Shown here piece by piece: positions 22,721 to 32,901 of a stretch of 64,000 nt of DNA. The stretch is from Gambelia wislizenii. Lineage: Eukaryota; Chordata; Lepidosauria; Squamata; Crotaphytidae. Within the stretch, counting starts at the first letter, position 1; the number at the start of each line of letters is the position of its first letter. The stretch is from positions 444,594,687-444,658,686 of the forward strand of contig JAUMIR010000001.1 in NCBI GenBank assembly GCA_030847615.1, given 5' to 3'. Position numbers and translations under genes: made by a program. The notes below the pieces were generated by a model. That model searched no databases. It saw only the letters and a list, made by a program, of their open reading frames with translations, and had not been told where the DNA came from.

Positions 22721-22906
22721 GCTGATTTTTCTTGGTTTTTTTCCAGGCTGTGAGGCCATGTTCTAGAATAGTTTCTTTCTGATGTTTCGCCTGCATCTGT
22801 GGCTGGCATCTCTGAAGATGCCAGCCACAGATGCAGACGAAACAACAGAAAGAAACTATTCCAGAACACAGCCTCACAGCCCGGAAAATAATCAAGAAAA
22901 ATCTAT
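22721..22906. mobile_element. Long hairpin MITE, about 91-bp arms
   Basis: Left arm 22721-22811 and right arm 22815-22906 are inverted copies with a loop of only a few bases: GCATCTGTGGCTGGCATCTC facing GATGCCAGCCACAGATGC. This is a frequent reptile palindromic element. Short open frames on both strands (22666-22946 minus, 22782-22979 plus) come only from the arms. Confidence 0.8.
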
Positions 22907-23078
22907 AGATGCTGGCCGTGAAAGCTTTCAACTTCACATTGAACACCTGCTGAAATTTTCTTTTCTATGCAACCACTAAAGGTACAGAAGCCCTCTCCAG
23001 TTTTCACTCTAGCAACCCTAAAATTAGTTAGCACCATGTCTGCTGTGCTAACCTAATGAATGTTAGCATACCCTAAAT

Positions 23079-23465
23079 CACTGGTTCTTAATCTGTGGTC
23101 CAGGGACCCTGAGGGGGCAGCAATGTCCTCACAGGGGGTCCACAAAGGCTTGAAGGCTGCTTGGCCCACCTCCCGCCTGCAGTGGAATAGTCACATGACA
23201 GCAGCCAAGGCAAAAGCTGGCTGGCTTGGCCTGCACATTGCCATTCAACCAACCCCAGCCACAAACCTGCAGGAAGAAGCAGGATAAAAGTCTTCCCTCC
23301 CCTTCCAGTGCCTCTGGGGAAGGTTTAATGGATGGCATAACTGTATTATTATCATTATCAGATATTATTATTAGGGTTTTAAATCCTGAGTTAAGTCTTG
23401 GGGGTCTGTGGCAACAAAAGATATTTAAAGGGGGTCCCTGGTAAAGAAAAGGTTAAGAGCCACTG
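23079..23465 (+). mobile_element. hAT-like MITE with perfect 8-bp target duplication
   Basis: The ends CACTGGTTCTTAATC and GGTTAAGAGCCACTG are inverted, and CCCTAAAT flanks both sides (23071-23078 and 23466-23473). An 8-bp duplication is diagnostic for hAT insertions. 387 bp, no transposase. Sister copies are at 19973-20145 and 35628-36020. Confidence 0.92.
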
Positions 23466-24557
23466 CCCTAAATGATAATATCTAACACACCAAACTGACC
23501 CCCCCTGAAAAAAACGGCTAATGCAGTCGTAAATCTAAGACATTAGCATGTAAAAATTACAACAGCAGAAAAACTGGTGCACAGATTAGTAAATCAGAAC
23601 TTTAAAGAAAGCCTTAAGAATGTTTGTGGATATCCTCAAACTACTTAATTCAGAAGGGCCACTTGATTTTCCTGAGGAATAATTTTGAGAATTTAAAATC
23701 AGCACCTGGTTTGAAAAGAAAGGCAATAGTTTGATTTATACTACACTGACAACTAGTCATTGTTTCAAAGGCTGGTCTCAAATATATTCCCTCGGAGGAA
23801 AGTTCCATTCATTTCAAAGGAACTTGAAGTTATGTGTGTCCAGGGGCACAACTTTTTGTTGTTAAGTAACTCTGTGTGAAATAATAATCCAGCAAGCTAC
23901 AATATCATAATAATAACAATGATGATGGTGATGGTGATAATAGTAATAATAGTAACAGTGTTAAAAATCCTACTCACTGCTGTCAGTTCCAGTCCTTGAT
24001 GTGAAACAATTGGCATCCTACCGATTTTTCTTTTCTCCCACTGAAAGCTGCTTCTACTACATTGTCTGGATATAATATTTCTAGGACATCTATCATCACC
24101 ATGGCATTTAAGTAGCATTTTCACCCTCCTATTCTTCCTTTCATTAAGCATTTTACAGCCTTTCTTCTCACTGTCATTTGACCTTCTTTCCAGCTCTACT
24201 TTCACTTCTGTTTCTTCTGAACAGTTTTAAACATGGGAGAAAATGGATTTACAAAGTTTCTATAAACTGCAACGTTTCTGTAAACCCACTTGCTCTGTCC
24301 ACTTGGATAAGGAGTACAATTCCAACAACCTAACTTCTTGAGCTAAAATAGGTTCTAATTTTTCTCTCAAGCAAAATTCTCAGCTCACTGGCTGGGGATT
24401 TGGGGTTTCCTGGAGAAACTATTTTTCTTGAGCGTTGGTGAAATTGAGCAATTTTTCATCTTCAGCAACATACGGTACCTCTCTTACATTAGGTCCAAAG
24501 CTAGTAAAAACAGCCTCTCATTCTAATTGCATGCCTCTCTTGACTATTTCCAGCTGT

Positions 24558-24560
<3 letters not shown>

Positions 24561-24597
<37 letters not shown>
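24561..24597. repeat. (TA)n microsatellite
   Basis: Pure TA dinucleotide run in SYNDIG1L intron 1. Confidence 0.95.
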
Positions 24598-24599
<2 letters not shown>

Positions 24600-24796
24600 C
24601 TTTTAGTTTATTGAAATAAGGGAAGCTATATCTCGGGTGGGAGAAATTACCATGTAGCATATACCCCAGTTGTACCTACTGTTAAAGTTTCTATATTAAA
24701 CAATTACTGTTTCTTATTTACATCCAATCCTAAGAATGCATACTCAGAAGAAAGTCCCCAGTGTGTATTAAGACTGTAGCTTGACAAATGGGGTAC

Positions 24797-25213
24797 CTCA
24801 TATTCCTGTAATTCCTCTTCCTCTACTTCATAGGAAACTGTTTGGATTTTGATATCATTTTCCATTAGGGAGCGTCCTTGTGTTTCCTGCCCATCAGCAG
24901 CCTCAGCAGGTGGTTCTTTATTTTCCATGAAGGTTGTCTCACAGCTCTCACCTTTGTTGTCCTTGACTTTGACACTTGCTTCATCCTTCACCAGGATGAA
25001 ATTGGGGCCATACAGTGCTTCAACAGCCAGCTGAAGAGAGCTGGCATCCAGCAGCTGGTGAGTCCTTGCATTGCCAGAATTCTGGAAAATGTAGGAATAT
25101 AGTTTGCCCTGGCAACGGTGGCCAGAATAATCCTGATGGTAAGTGTAACTGTTGTGAAGATGTCCATTGTTCTTAGCCAACAGGGGATTCTGAAGTTCAC
25201 TCACACGTTCCAT
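24797..25213 (-). CDS. SYNDIG1L: SYNDIG1L coding exon 1 (start codon, N-terminal region)
   Basis: 139 codons from ATG at 25213 to the donor GAG|GTACCC, phase 0. The product begins MERVSELQNPLL and includes CQGKLYSYIF, HQLLDASSLQLAVEALYGPN, SCETTFMENKEPP and IKIQTVSYEVEEEE, all matching the cytosolic N-terminal half of SYNDIG1L as I recall it from mammals. The start has a strong context (A at -3, G at +4). The same frame stays open upstream to an ATG at 25435, but a pyrimidine-rich acceptor TTTTCTCTTCTTTAG ending at 25260 makes 25214-25259 the likely 5' UTR of this exon and the upstream codons intronic. An alternative in-frame donor (GAT|GTAAAT near 24720) would add about 25 residues. The acidic tail sits next to the CD225 domain of exon 2. 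SYNDIG1L is reported enriched in striatal neurons. Its biochemical role is poorly known. Confidence 0.94.
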
Positions 25214-25259
25214 TATCCTGAAAATTCTATGCAAGATGCCTCTGCAATTGATGAATGTC
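25214..25259 (-). other. SYNDIG1L: Probable 5' UTR part of SYNDIG1L first coding exon
   Basis: Lies between the predicted acceptor (AG at 25260-25261, after a TTTTCTCTTCTTT tract) and the ATG. A second weaker acceptor, TTTTCAG, lies only a few bases before the ATG. A separate upstream non-coding exon is implied but not located. Confidence 0.6.
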
Positions 25260-27565
25260 CTAAAGAAGAGAAAATTGAGCAGGAAGCGCATAAATTTGAC
25301 AAACCAATTAAGTGGTTCAGTAGCAATGATTGCATTATACATTGGCCAGCATTTATGTGAGGGACACGTCTGTCTTGTTAACAATCTGGAGGTTGGATCC
25401 ATATTAGATATGTTCCCAGATGTATCGTCACCCATAGAATGAGCTGATGGTGCTTTTGGGAACAGTTCATGAAGGTAATTTGAAAGGAGATCCCAACAGA
25501 CTGCAGAAAGTTAAGTGTTGGTGGAGGCTAATGCCTCATTGAGTCCTAAAACTTCAAACCTACTACTGCCCTGGCAAAATGGAAGACTCCTTCTGCCTAT
25601 AGGAGATTCTCTGGGGTAGAGGAGGAGTTGTTTTCAGCATATTAGCATGTTTGATTCTTTTCAAGAAGTCTATAAACCACCTCTAGCTGATTTGTGCCAG
25701 GGCTGTAGCTGTGGACTCTAGGGATAAATATTTTGGCTAAGTTTATAACATGCCTAGTCAGATTGGTTCTGAATGGTCTTTTAAGACACCACTTCAGTAG
25801 AAGAAGAGTAAGCCAGCTTTTCCTCTCATTGAGCTTTTGATGCATTGTTTGAAAAGGAATTTGTAGCACATGATACCCATACATTTAATGCATCCCACAC
25901 TTGCATATTCCTGCCACATAAGTCCCTTTCATGTTAACATTAAAATTGTGGAAGAAATGCAACTCACTTTTGAATCCTCTCCCACCTTTCTTTAGAACAT
26001 CCAAGGCCACCCCTGTTTTCTCACAAACCCTACATACTTTTATACCCATTCTTTGATATTACCTTATTTAGGGCTGTATAAAAACCAGGTTAGTCAGTCA
26101 GGAAAATGCTGCAGAGACAAAGCAGATGAGCAGTGTTCTGCACCGAAACTATTATTAAAGTATAAAAGATCTGGACTGTATGCCATATAGTACTTTGACA
26201 ATTCAGGGAAAAAAAATACTCAGCCATTAGAAATAAGAGCAAATGTTCTACTTTTGATGGGGAATGACAGTATTTGGCCCCACTATTGGGCACAATACCA
26301 TGTACTTCTCTCTCAGCCTGCCAAAATGTGGGCTGAAAACTGACTTTACTTGAGCCTTCTTGACAGCCTCATTGTGGCAGGTAGTGAAATCAGACTACAA
26401 ACCATGTGATAGGATGAGAAGGTCAAAGCCATCATGATAGTTAGAATGTGTTGAGCACTGCCCTTTCTCCTTGGCAGCTTGAGAAAAGGGAACAGAATTT
26501 TGATGTAAATGCACAGTGCATTCGTTATGCCGGGTCATAACTTCCTGCAGAGCTACAGTGAATAACAGATGGCCCTGGCACAGACCTAGAGTTGGCATCC
26601 CCTGCAGGAACCCTCCTTGCATTCTAAAGAAGCAGGGAATGCAATAAATTACAGCCCTTTCGATTGTGGCTGGTTTCAGTAAATGTAATAGATTTTGCAT
26701 GCTAAAGAACTGCTATAGAGTTGCGCAGGATTTGGACTGAAGCTTACAGGAAGAAAATAGAAATCATAGGAAGAAGAAAGAATGGACTCCTATGTACTTT
26801 TATTTTTATAATAAATACTGTATCTACTTCACATTAACAATGCCTCTGTCTATATTGTAGGAACCAATGTTCTTTGCTTCCACCTTAGTCAATTTCACTA
26901 CCACCATACCACTCATCACTATGTAGCATTGTCTCAAGACTTGGAGGTCTTGAGGCAAAGTTCAACACAGAGGCAAGTGGAGCTGGATGGTCCAAAGACA
27001 GCTGTGCCAGAATGCATTTCCTGGACAACGCTTCCTCCTGACTCAGGGTGCTCTGGGGGAAGGCTTTTAATGTGAAACCACATTGGGTCATCTATGGAAT
27101 TTGACACTGGGCCATATGATCATCCATTTGTAACCCTCTTGTGTTTTCCTACCTCTTCCTCTGTCATTCCTACCAGAAAAAAATCTAAGTGGAAAACATG
27201 GAGGATTTACCCAGTGCCTTCTGACTAGCAGTGCATGGAGACTTCCATCAGGTAAGTGACCCAACAGTCAGCAGCAGAACCCAAAGAAGTTCACTTTGTG
27301 GACTTCAGTTCCCAGAAACATCAGCCAGCATGGTCTGGGAACCATGCTCTAAAAAAGTAACATTTCCAACCTCTGGTAGAGCACCTTGACAGAACCAGAC
27401 AGAATCCTGTTAGGCCCTTGTATCTGTTGATTCTCTCTGAACTGATACTTGCAATACTATCTTCTCACCATTCATCCTCGTGGTATAGCAAATATTACAG
27501 TAGAGAGGAGGCTAACAGCTCCCTCCTGCAAGTGGATTTGCTAGTGCCAAAAATATAGTGCAAAG
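25260..27565. other. Upstream of SYNDIG1L coding exons; no gene recognised
   Basis: No repeat family or coding domain recognised. On the minus strand this would be either the 5' intron of SYNDIG1L or intergenic sequence. No CpG-rich promoter is visible here. Open frames are short and have no domains. Confidence 0.4.
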
Positions 27566-27569
27566 ACTA

Positions 27570-28169
27570 AGATTATCACACAAGCCACTTAAATCAGAAT
27601 TAAAGTTGAATAATAATGCCATACTTATCACATGACATTGCCTCCAAATCATTGCTGGTGTGCCTCCAAAATGTGGTTAGGACATTCCTTGCCATTGCTG
27701 GTGAACACCCACCAATAAGCTCCCAATTGTACTGCTGTGCCATAAGTCTTCAAGCGTGATAAATTTCTCTAACTGCAGTCCTGAGACTGGGCAGTCATGT
27801 GGTCTCATCCTCGCTCTCCCCCCCACTCCCCTTCATTATCTCCAAACAGGCTGGTTTTCTCCCCTGCCCCACCACACTTTCTTTCCTTTTCTTTGTTCTT
27901 TGTTTCATTAAATTGCATTGCCATAATTGCTAAATTGCTACAACTAAAACTAAAACCAAACATACATACAAACAAACATGAAAGGCATGCTGGATAGGGC
28001 AATAGGGCAGGGAGGCAGGGTTAAGGGAGAGTCCAGAAGAGAACTGAGGGACCATCAATGGCTGAAACAGCCCCAGTCACGCTATTAAAGGGATGTGTGA
28101 TACTGAGGGCTCCCAAATTTACTTTTGCTAATGTAATCACAGCAAGAATGGGGCTCATGTGATAATGTC
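27570..28169. mobile_element. Diverged 'GATTATCACAC' DNA transposon
   Basis: Left end AGATTATCACACAAGCC and right end GGCTCATGTGATAATGTCC resemble the termini of 21496-22181. The interior has the same pyrimidine-rich CTCTCCC...CCTTTTCTTTG style. Assignment is by ends and composition only. Confidence 0.5.
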
Positions 28170-28544
28170 CTGAGGTAGGTGGATTTTTTTCTGCTATTGG
28201 TTCAGATGCAAGAGAGACCCTTGGTGACTCTTCCAGGCAAGGCAAACATGTTGGGAAGTGACAGCATTTTTGGTGTACTTCTTGATATATATATTTTTAA
28301 AGATACAGATTACATTTCACCAATCACACAATGTTTCTAACTACCTCTCCTTTTCTACTGCACTACAAAGTATTTTACTCCTCCTCTAGAGGTGAGATTT
28401 TTTTTTAAAACCCCCCCCCCAATATATTTGGTTTTCATGTGGATTGTGACAACTGAATTGGGTGTGTCCATTTTCTTACCACCTCCCTGTTTACTGGATA
28501 TGTTCACACTCTATTTCCCTCTTCCCCCCATCAGTTAACCTATC

Positions 28545-28710
28545 ATGTTCTCTTGGCAAGATTTGTTCAAAAGAGGTTAGCCTTTGCCTTCCTCTGATGC
28601 TGAGAGTGTGACTTGCCCAAGGTCATTTAGTGGGTTACCATGGCCTAGTGGAGATCCAGACCCTGTGTCTCCAGAGCTGTAGTCCAATGCTCAAACCACT
28701 ACACCATATG
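28545..28710 (-). mobile_element. tRNA-derived SINE, Sauria type (partial)
   Basis: Inverted body: TCTCTTGGCAAGATTTGTTC, GACTTGCCCAAGGTCATTTA, then the inverted tRNA-like head TCCAATGCTCAAACCACTAC. The tail is missing at the left. Confidence 0.7.
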
Positions 28711-28730
28711 ATTTAGCCTACTTCCCAATA

Positions 28731-29150
28731 GGCTCAGGCAAAAGCAAACTGCTGCAGCCTCTCCTAGCTTGTCTGTTCTTTCTCATTAATAGCTTTTGTC
28801 ACCTTGACCACTCTGTGATGTTGTTTGGCCACTTGTGTCCCAGTTTTCAACTGTGACATGTTGGAGGGTATGCAAGAGCAAGTGCACTCTCCCACCCCAG
28901 CAATTGCAGTATCCTCCAACAATTGTTGCAAACTGAGTTCAGAGTGCAAAAGTAGTTTACGCTCAATTTACTCAGCAGAGGAGGGGGTAGAATCTTGCCC
29001 TTCTCAATCAGTTCAGGCAAAAGCAAACTGCTGCAGCCTCTCCTAGGTTGTGTATTCTTCATCATTAATAATTTTCATTTTACCACACTCTGATGATGCT
29101 TGGCCACATGTATCTCAGTTTTCATCTGTGAAATGTTGGAAAGTATGTTC
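28731..29150. repeat. Two tandem units of an unclassified repeat
   Basis: GGCAAAAGCAAACTGCTGCA occurs at 28737 and again near 29022. Each is followed by CCTCTCCTAG, a TCATTAATA segment, ACTCTG(T/A)TGATG, GGCCAC, and CAGTTTTCA(A/T)CTGTGA. The stretch between them (AACTGAGTTCAGAGTGCAAA) is also present in the copies at 32345-32640 and 49855-50175, so the full unit is longer than 250 bases. Family unknown. Confidence 0.65.
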
Positions 29151-29214
29151 TAGAGATTTTTTTAAAAAACACTTACAAACATTAAAAGGAGACATGGAGG
29201 TGGGAGAGAAGCGA

Positions 29215-29312
29215 AAGAAGGGGGAGGTTGGACTAGGGGCTGTAGCTGCCCCGATTGTTTTTAACAGAGGGGTGGGGTAAAAATAAATTTCATTATTATT
29301 ATTATTATTATT
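29215..29312 (+). mobile_element. L2-like LINE, extreme 3' end
   Basis: GCCCCGATTGTTTTTAACAG, AGGGGTGGGGTAAAAATAAA and an (ATT)n tail, as in 38821-39356. Confidence 0.7.
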
Positions 29313-29517
29313 AGGAAGAAAGAGTCATATTTATTTCTCTCCCATGCTCCTCCCACCCAGAGAAAGTGGAGGGGGGGTGGAGAGAAAGAAAAAAAAATAG
29401 GTAAGTAGATCTGCACAAGGAAGTTGCTAGAAGAGGCATGAAGCAGGAAGAAACAACATGAAAAACTATAGCACAAATTGGCCTGTCTGGAAATTACTCC
29501 TTTCTTAAATTATATAT

Positions 29518-29520
<3 letters not shown>

Positions 29521-29574
<54 letters not shown>

Positions 29575-29575
29575 T
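29521..29575. repeat. (CT)n(AT)n compound microsatellite
   Basis: CT run at 29521-29548 followed by AT run at 29549-29575, lying at the 5' junction of the truncated L1. Confidence 0.95.
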
Positions 29576-30576
29576 GGTAATTTTACAAAAAGGACATTAA
29601 AGGAATTGAGAACCCATTTCTGCAAAAAATATGGGAAATATGGTATAAATATAAGGAAGAATTTTTGCCTATTGATTCAGTTTTAACACCGGTTATAATG
29701 GGGGAAAAATTCCTAAATAATTTGAAGGAAAAAATGGGACAGGAATTAAAGTAAATAGGACTAGACAAAATAGAGGGATGGATAGGATGGATGAGCGAAA
29801 AATGGAGTATAAGAGAGAAATTATATGGAATGAAAGTTTCATGGTTTAATTGTATACAGTTAGAACAATGCAGTAAAAATTGGGAAAAAAATCATAAAGA
29901 AACAAGGGAGTTCACAAAATTTGAAAATTTGGTGAAAAAAGGTGAAAAGATGGATAATAATGATAGTTTGAAAGGTATTACAAGTGAATTATATAAAATA
30001 TTGATAAAAAATAAGGATAAAAAAGACAAAGGAGAATATTTAAGGAGAATATGGGAGGAAGATTTGAAACAAAAAATTGGAGATCATGAATGGGATAAGA
30101 TTTGGAAACAAAGACAACTAAAAATATGTCAATGTGGATAAAAGAAAATTACTATAAAATAATATGGAGATGGTATTTGACACCAGCAAGATTGCATAAT
30201 ATAGACAAGAATAACTAAATATTGTTGGAGAGGTTGTCAAGAAATAGGTACATAAATGCATATGTGGTGGAATTATAAATTTGTATAGCAGTTTTGGGAA
30301 ATGGTCTTTATAGAAATGGAGAATATTTTGAATAGAAATATAGAAAGGAAACCGAGCATAGCATTGATGTCAATTTATAATGGAGAGAATGGGAACCAGG
30401 GATAATGGCTCCGAGGAAGGGGAGCACTGAGGTGGGGAGGGGGTAGGGGAATTAATATTCTTGAAAAGAATCATACTAAAGAATTTATGTTAACTTTTGA
30501 AATTAGTTAATAGAAAAATTGTGATGTTTATGGTAATATTATGTGTTTTACTAAATAAGTATTGATTGGATATTAT

Positions 30577-31110
30577 CCTCCTTTGGCTTTTCATCGCAAA
30601 CGAAGATTCAGGAAGGACTCATCCCGTGCTTTCTGCAAGCACGCTGATGACTAAAAAGGCCAATTGAGATAAACAAGCCCAGTTGCAGAAAGCACAGCAG
30701 AAGGTTTCCTTGGGTGATGATTCCGGGTTGTGATTCTTTCTGCGTTGTGGTTTCTCTTCAAGACTTGTTCAGCGTGTGTTCTCAAATAAGGCTGCAACAT
30801 TGTGGATAGTGCGTCTCCATGCCTCCCGATGTGAGCTCAGGGCGGACCATTGTTGGTGATCAATTTGGCCGAGCCTGAGATGTTGTTTCAGGGAGTCCTT
30901 GTATAGCTTTTTTGGAGTGTCCCTCTTACACTGACCCATGGCGAGTTCACCGTAGAGTACTATTTTTGGGAGGCGATGGTCCTCTGTCGTAGAAACGTGC
31001 CCTGCCCAGCGCAGCTGTGTTCTCAATATCATGGCCTCAATGCTATAGCTCAAAACATCATTAGGGTACGCAAGCCTCTCTCCCACGACAAGGGGGCGTC
31101 AATGGAGAGG
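30577..31110 (-). mobile_element. Zinc-finger LINE, 3' part, nested in L1
   Basis: Flanked by GGATATTAT at 30568-30576 and 31111-31119 (9-bp target duplication). On the minus strand it reads the C-terminal ORF segment (EAMILRTQLRWAGHVSTTED, KIVLYGELAMGQ, HQQWSALSSHREAWRRTIHN; frame 30769-31086) and then the frame-broken zinc-finger region, ending GAAAAGCCAAAGGAGG. It is the same family as 33144-34059, 36165-36410 and 51999-52527. Confidence 0.85.
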
Positions 31111-31167
31111 GGATATTATAATGTATGATTATAAAATCAATTAAAAAAAAGGAAATTACTCCTTTCT

Positions 31168-32150
31168 CATAATCCCATTAGCTAGCTTGTATATATGGTA
31201 GTTGCCTTGCTAACTTGTGAGTTATTTGGTAAAGGCTCGAAAACAAAGAGCATGATGGAAATTACTTTGGGGTGGAAATGCCACACAGTATCTTTAATTC
31301 AATCAACAGTTTTACAGGGTAGTTATCTACTTATCTAATCAACAATTCCACCTGTTAGGTAATGCAAATTTTGACACAGAAATGTAACAAAACCCCATGA
31401 AAATACAGCAACCCTAATGCATATTTACAAAGGCTACAAGTTCTATCGCATGAAATGAATAGGAGTTGTATGTTACTTTCAAGAGAAGCCGAATTGCACT
31501 CAGTTATTTTGTCACTCTGTGTGTGTGTGCACGTGCATACAATATTATAGTGCCAGATGTGTAGGAATATACACTGTCACACCATGGTACCACGTTTCAG
31601 AAAATAAAGGCAGACTAGAGACTCGAGCAATTAATTTTATGTAAATGTTAGTTCTGTTTTGGTAAAACAATAGATCAGATGCTAAGTGAAATCACTTACC
31701 TAGGGGGATATGAATCCAGCAATGAATATAAAGGATTTGTGAGAAATGCCTCTTGTTCAAACAAATTTTATATTTTAACCAAGTCCTTGAGAGGTGGTTT
31801 TATGACAAGTTTCTGCCACCGTTATCTTAAAGTGAGATGGATGGGAAATTGTTGCATGAATTGAAGCCCGCCTGAAGGACTGATAAGGAGCAGCATGCCG
31901 AGCTGCTGGGTGGGTTCTGCTAGGCACAGCATGTTTCAACATTTTGTCTGCTTTTTACTGGAGAACTTTGTTAATGGGTCTCAAAGAAAGAATAAAAGTG
32001 CAAATTAATGAACATCATTCAGATGAAAGTATATTGCAGTGTCTCAGAGAAATCCCAGTGGCTAAAGAAAATTAAAACATTACCAGAAGATTTCGATTAG
32101 GAACAGGGTTGCTAAAAATGTGTGTGGGAGAATCTTCTGAGCCAAAATTG

Positions 32151-32181
<31 letters not shown>

Positions 32182-32200
32182 CGTCTGCACAGTGGCCTAC
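31168..32200. other. No recognisable gene; (TG)n at 32150-32178
   Basis: Apart from a GT dinucleotide run at 32150-32178, I see no repeat family or coding domain. Confidence 0.4.
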
Positions 32201-32205
32201 CTCAT

Positions 32206-32895
32206 TTCAATACATAAGAACATAAGAGCCCTGCTGGATCAGACCAAAGCCCTATCTAGGCCAGCATTTAGAAGCAGAAAATCAATGCAACAAGAGCATC
32301 CTCCCATTTGGATTCTCCAGCAAGTGGTATTGAGGGGCATACTACATCTGATGCTGTATGGCCACACTCTCCAATTGTCTACATCTGGCAGGGACAGTCC
32401 CAATTGATCCACTGTTGTCTCACTTTTTCAGCTGCCTTTAAAATGTCCCAGTTTCTCTGTCCTCATTCCAATTTCCCCTTTTGTCCTCAGCTTACTTCAA
32501 TGGTTGCAAATTGAGTTCAAAGTGCAAAAGTAGTTTGTAGCATGTGTGTTCTTCCTCATTGATAATGCTTGCCCCTTGACCACACTCTGATGTTACGTGA
32601 ACGCATGTGTCCCAGTTTTCTTCTGTGAAATATTGACAGGAATGTAGGTACTACGTAGCCATCGTGATTAATAGCCGCTGATAGTCTTATCTTCCAAGAA
32701 CTTGTCTAATCCCTTTTTAAAATCATCCAAGTTGGTGGCCATCAGTACATCTCGTGGAAGCAAGTTCCACAGTTTAATCATGCACTGTGGGAAGAAACAT
32801 TTCCTTTTATTAATCCTATGTCTCCCACCACTCAGCTTCATTGAATGATCCTGAGTTCGAGTATTGTGAGAGGGGCAGAAAAACTTGCTATGGGC
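32206..32895 (-). mobile_element. CR1-like LINE 3' end, interrupted
   Basis: On the minus strand the frame at 32668-32934 carries the LINE C-terminus (CFFPQCMIKLWNLLPRDVLM, DDFKKGLDKFLEDK). The 3' UTR ends near 32206 with CTTATGTTCTTATGTATTG. Between about 32345 and 32640 it is interrupted by the unclassified repeat also present at 28731-29150. The same 3' UTR occurs at 59795-60360 (ACATAAGA...GGATCAGACCAAAG). Confidence 0.7.
32345..32640. repeat. Unclassified repeat inserted in CR1-like LINE
   Basis: Blocks CACTCTCCAATTGTCTACAT, GGCAGGGACAGTCCCAATTG, TTGCAAATTGAGTTCAAAGTGC and CCCAGTTTTCTTCTGTGAAA match the copies at 11575, 28731 and 49855. Confidence 0.6.
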
Positions 32896-32901
32896 AAAAT
32901 A

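Larger units (their letters stand above)
29506..31150 (+). mobile_element. 5'-truncated L1 LINE with 17-bp target duplication
   Basis: Flanked by GGAAATTACTCCTTTCT at 29489-29505 and 31151-31167. The 3' end has a short poly(A). About 29577-30400 encodes, with frame breaks, the C-terminal part of L1 ORF2 (IWRWYLTPARLHNI, YCWRGCQEIGTYMHMWW-type sequence with the Cys/His motif). The 3' UTR holds a second LINE at 30577-31110. L1 inserts by target-primed reverse transcription, and truncation, poly(A) and a long duplication all fit this. The element is dead. Confidence 0.9.

Noticed and set aside
25214..25435. 74-codon N-terminal extension of SYNDIG1L from an upstream ATG
   Set aside because: A good splice acceptor (TTTTCTCTTCTTTAG) lies inside it, the extension has no counterpart in the family, and the downstream ATG has strong context and the expected MERVSELQNPLL start.
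29791..30141. 116-codon open frame as a host gene
   Set aside because: Reads as an L1 ORF2 segment inside an L1 with target duplications.
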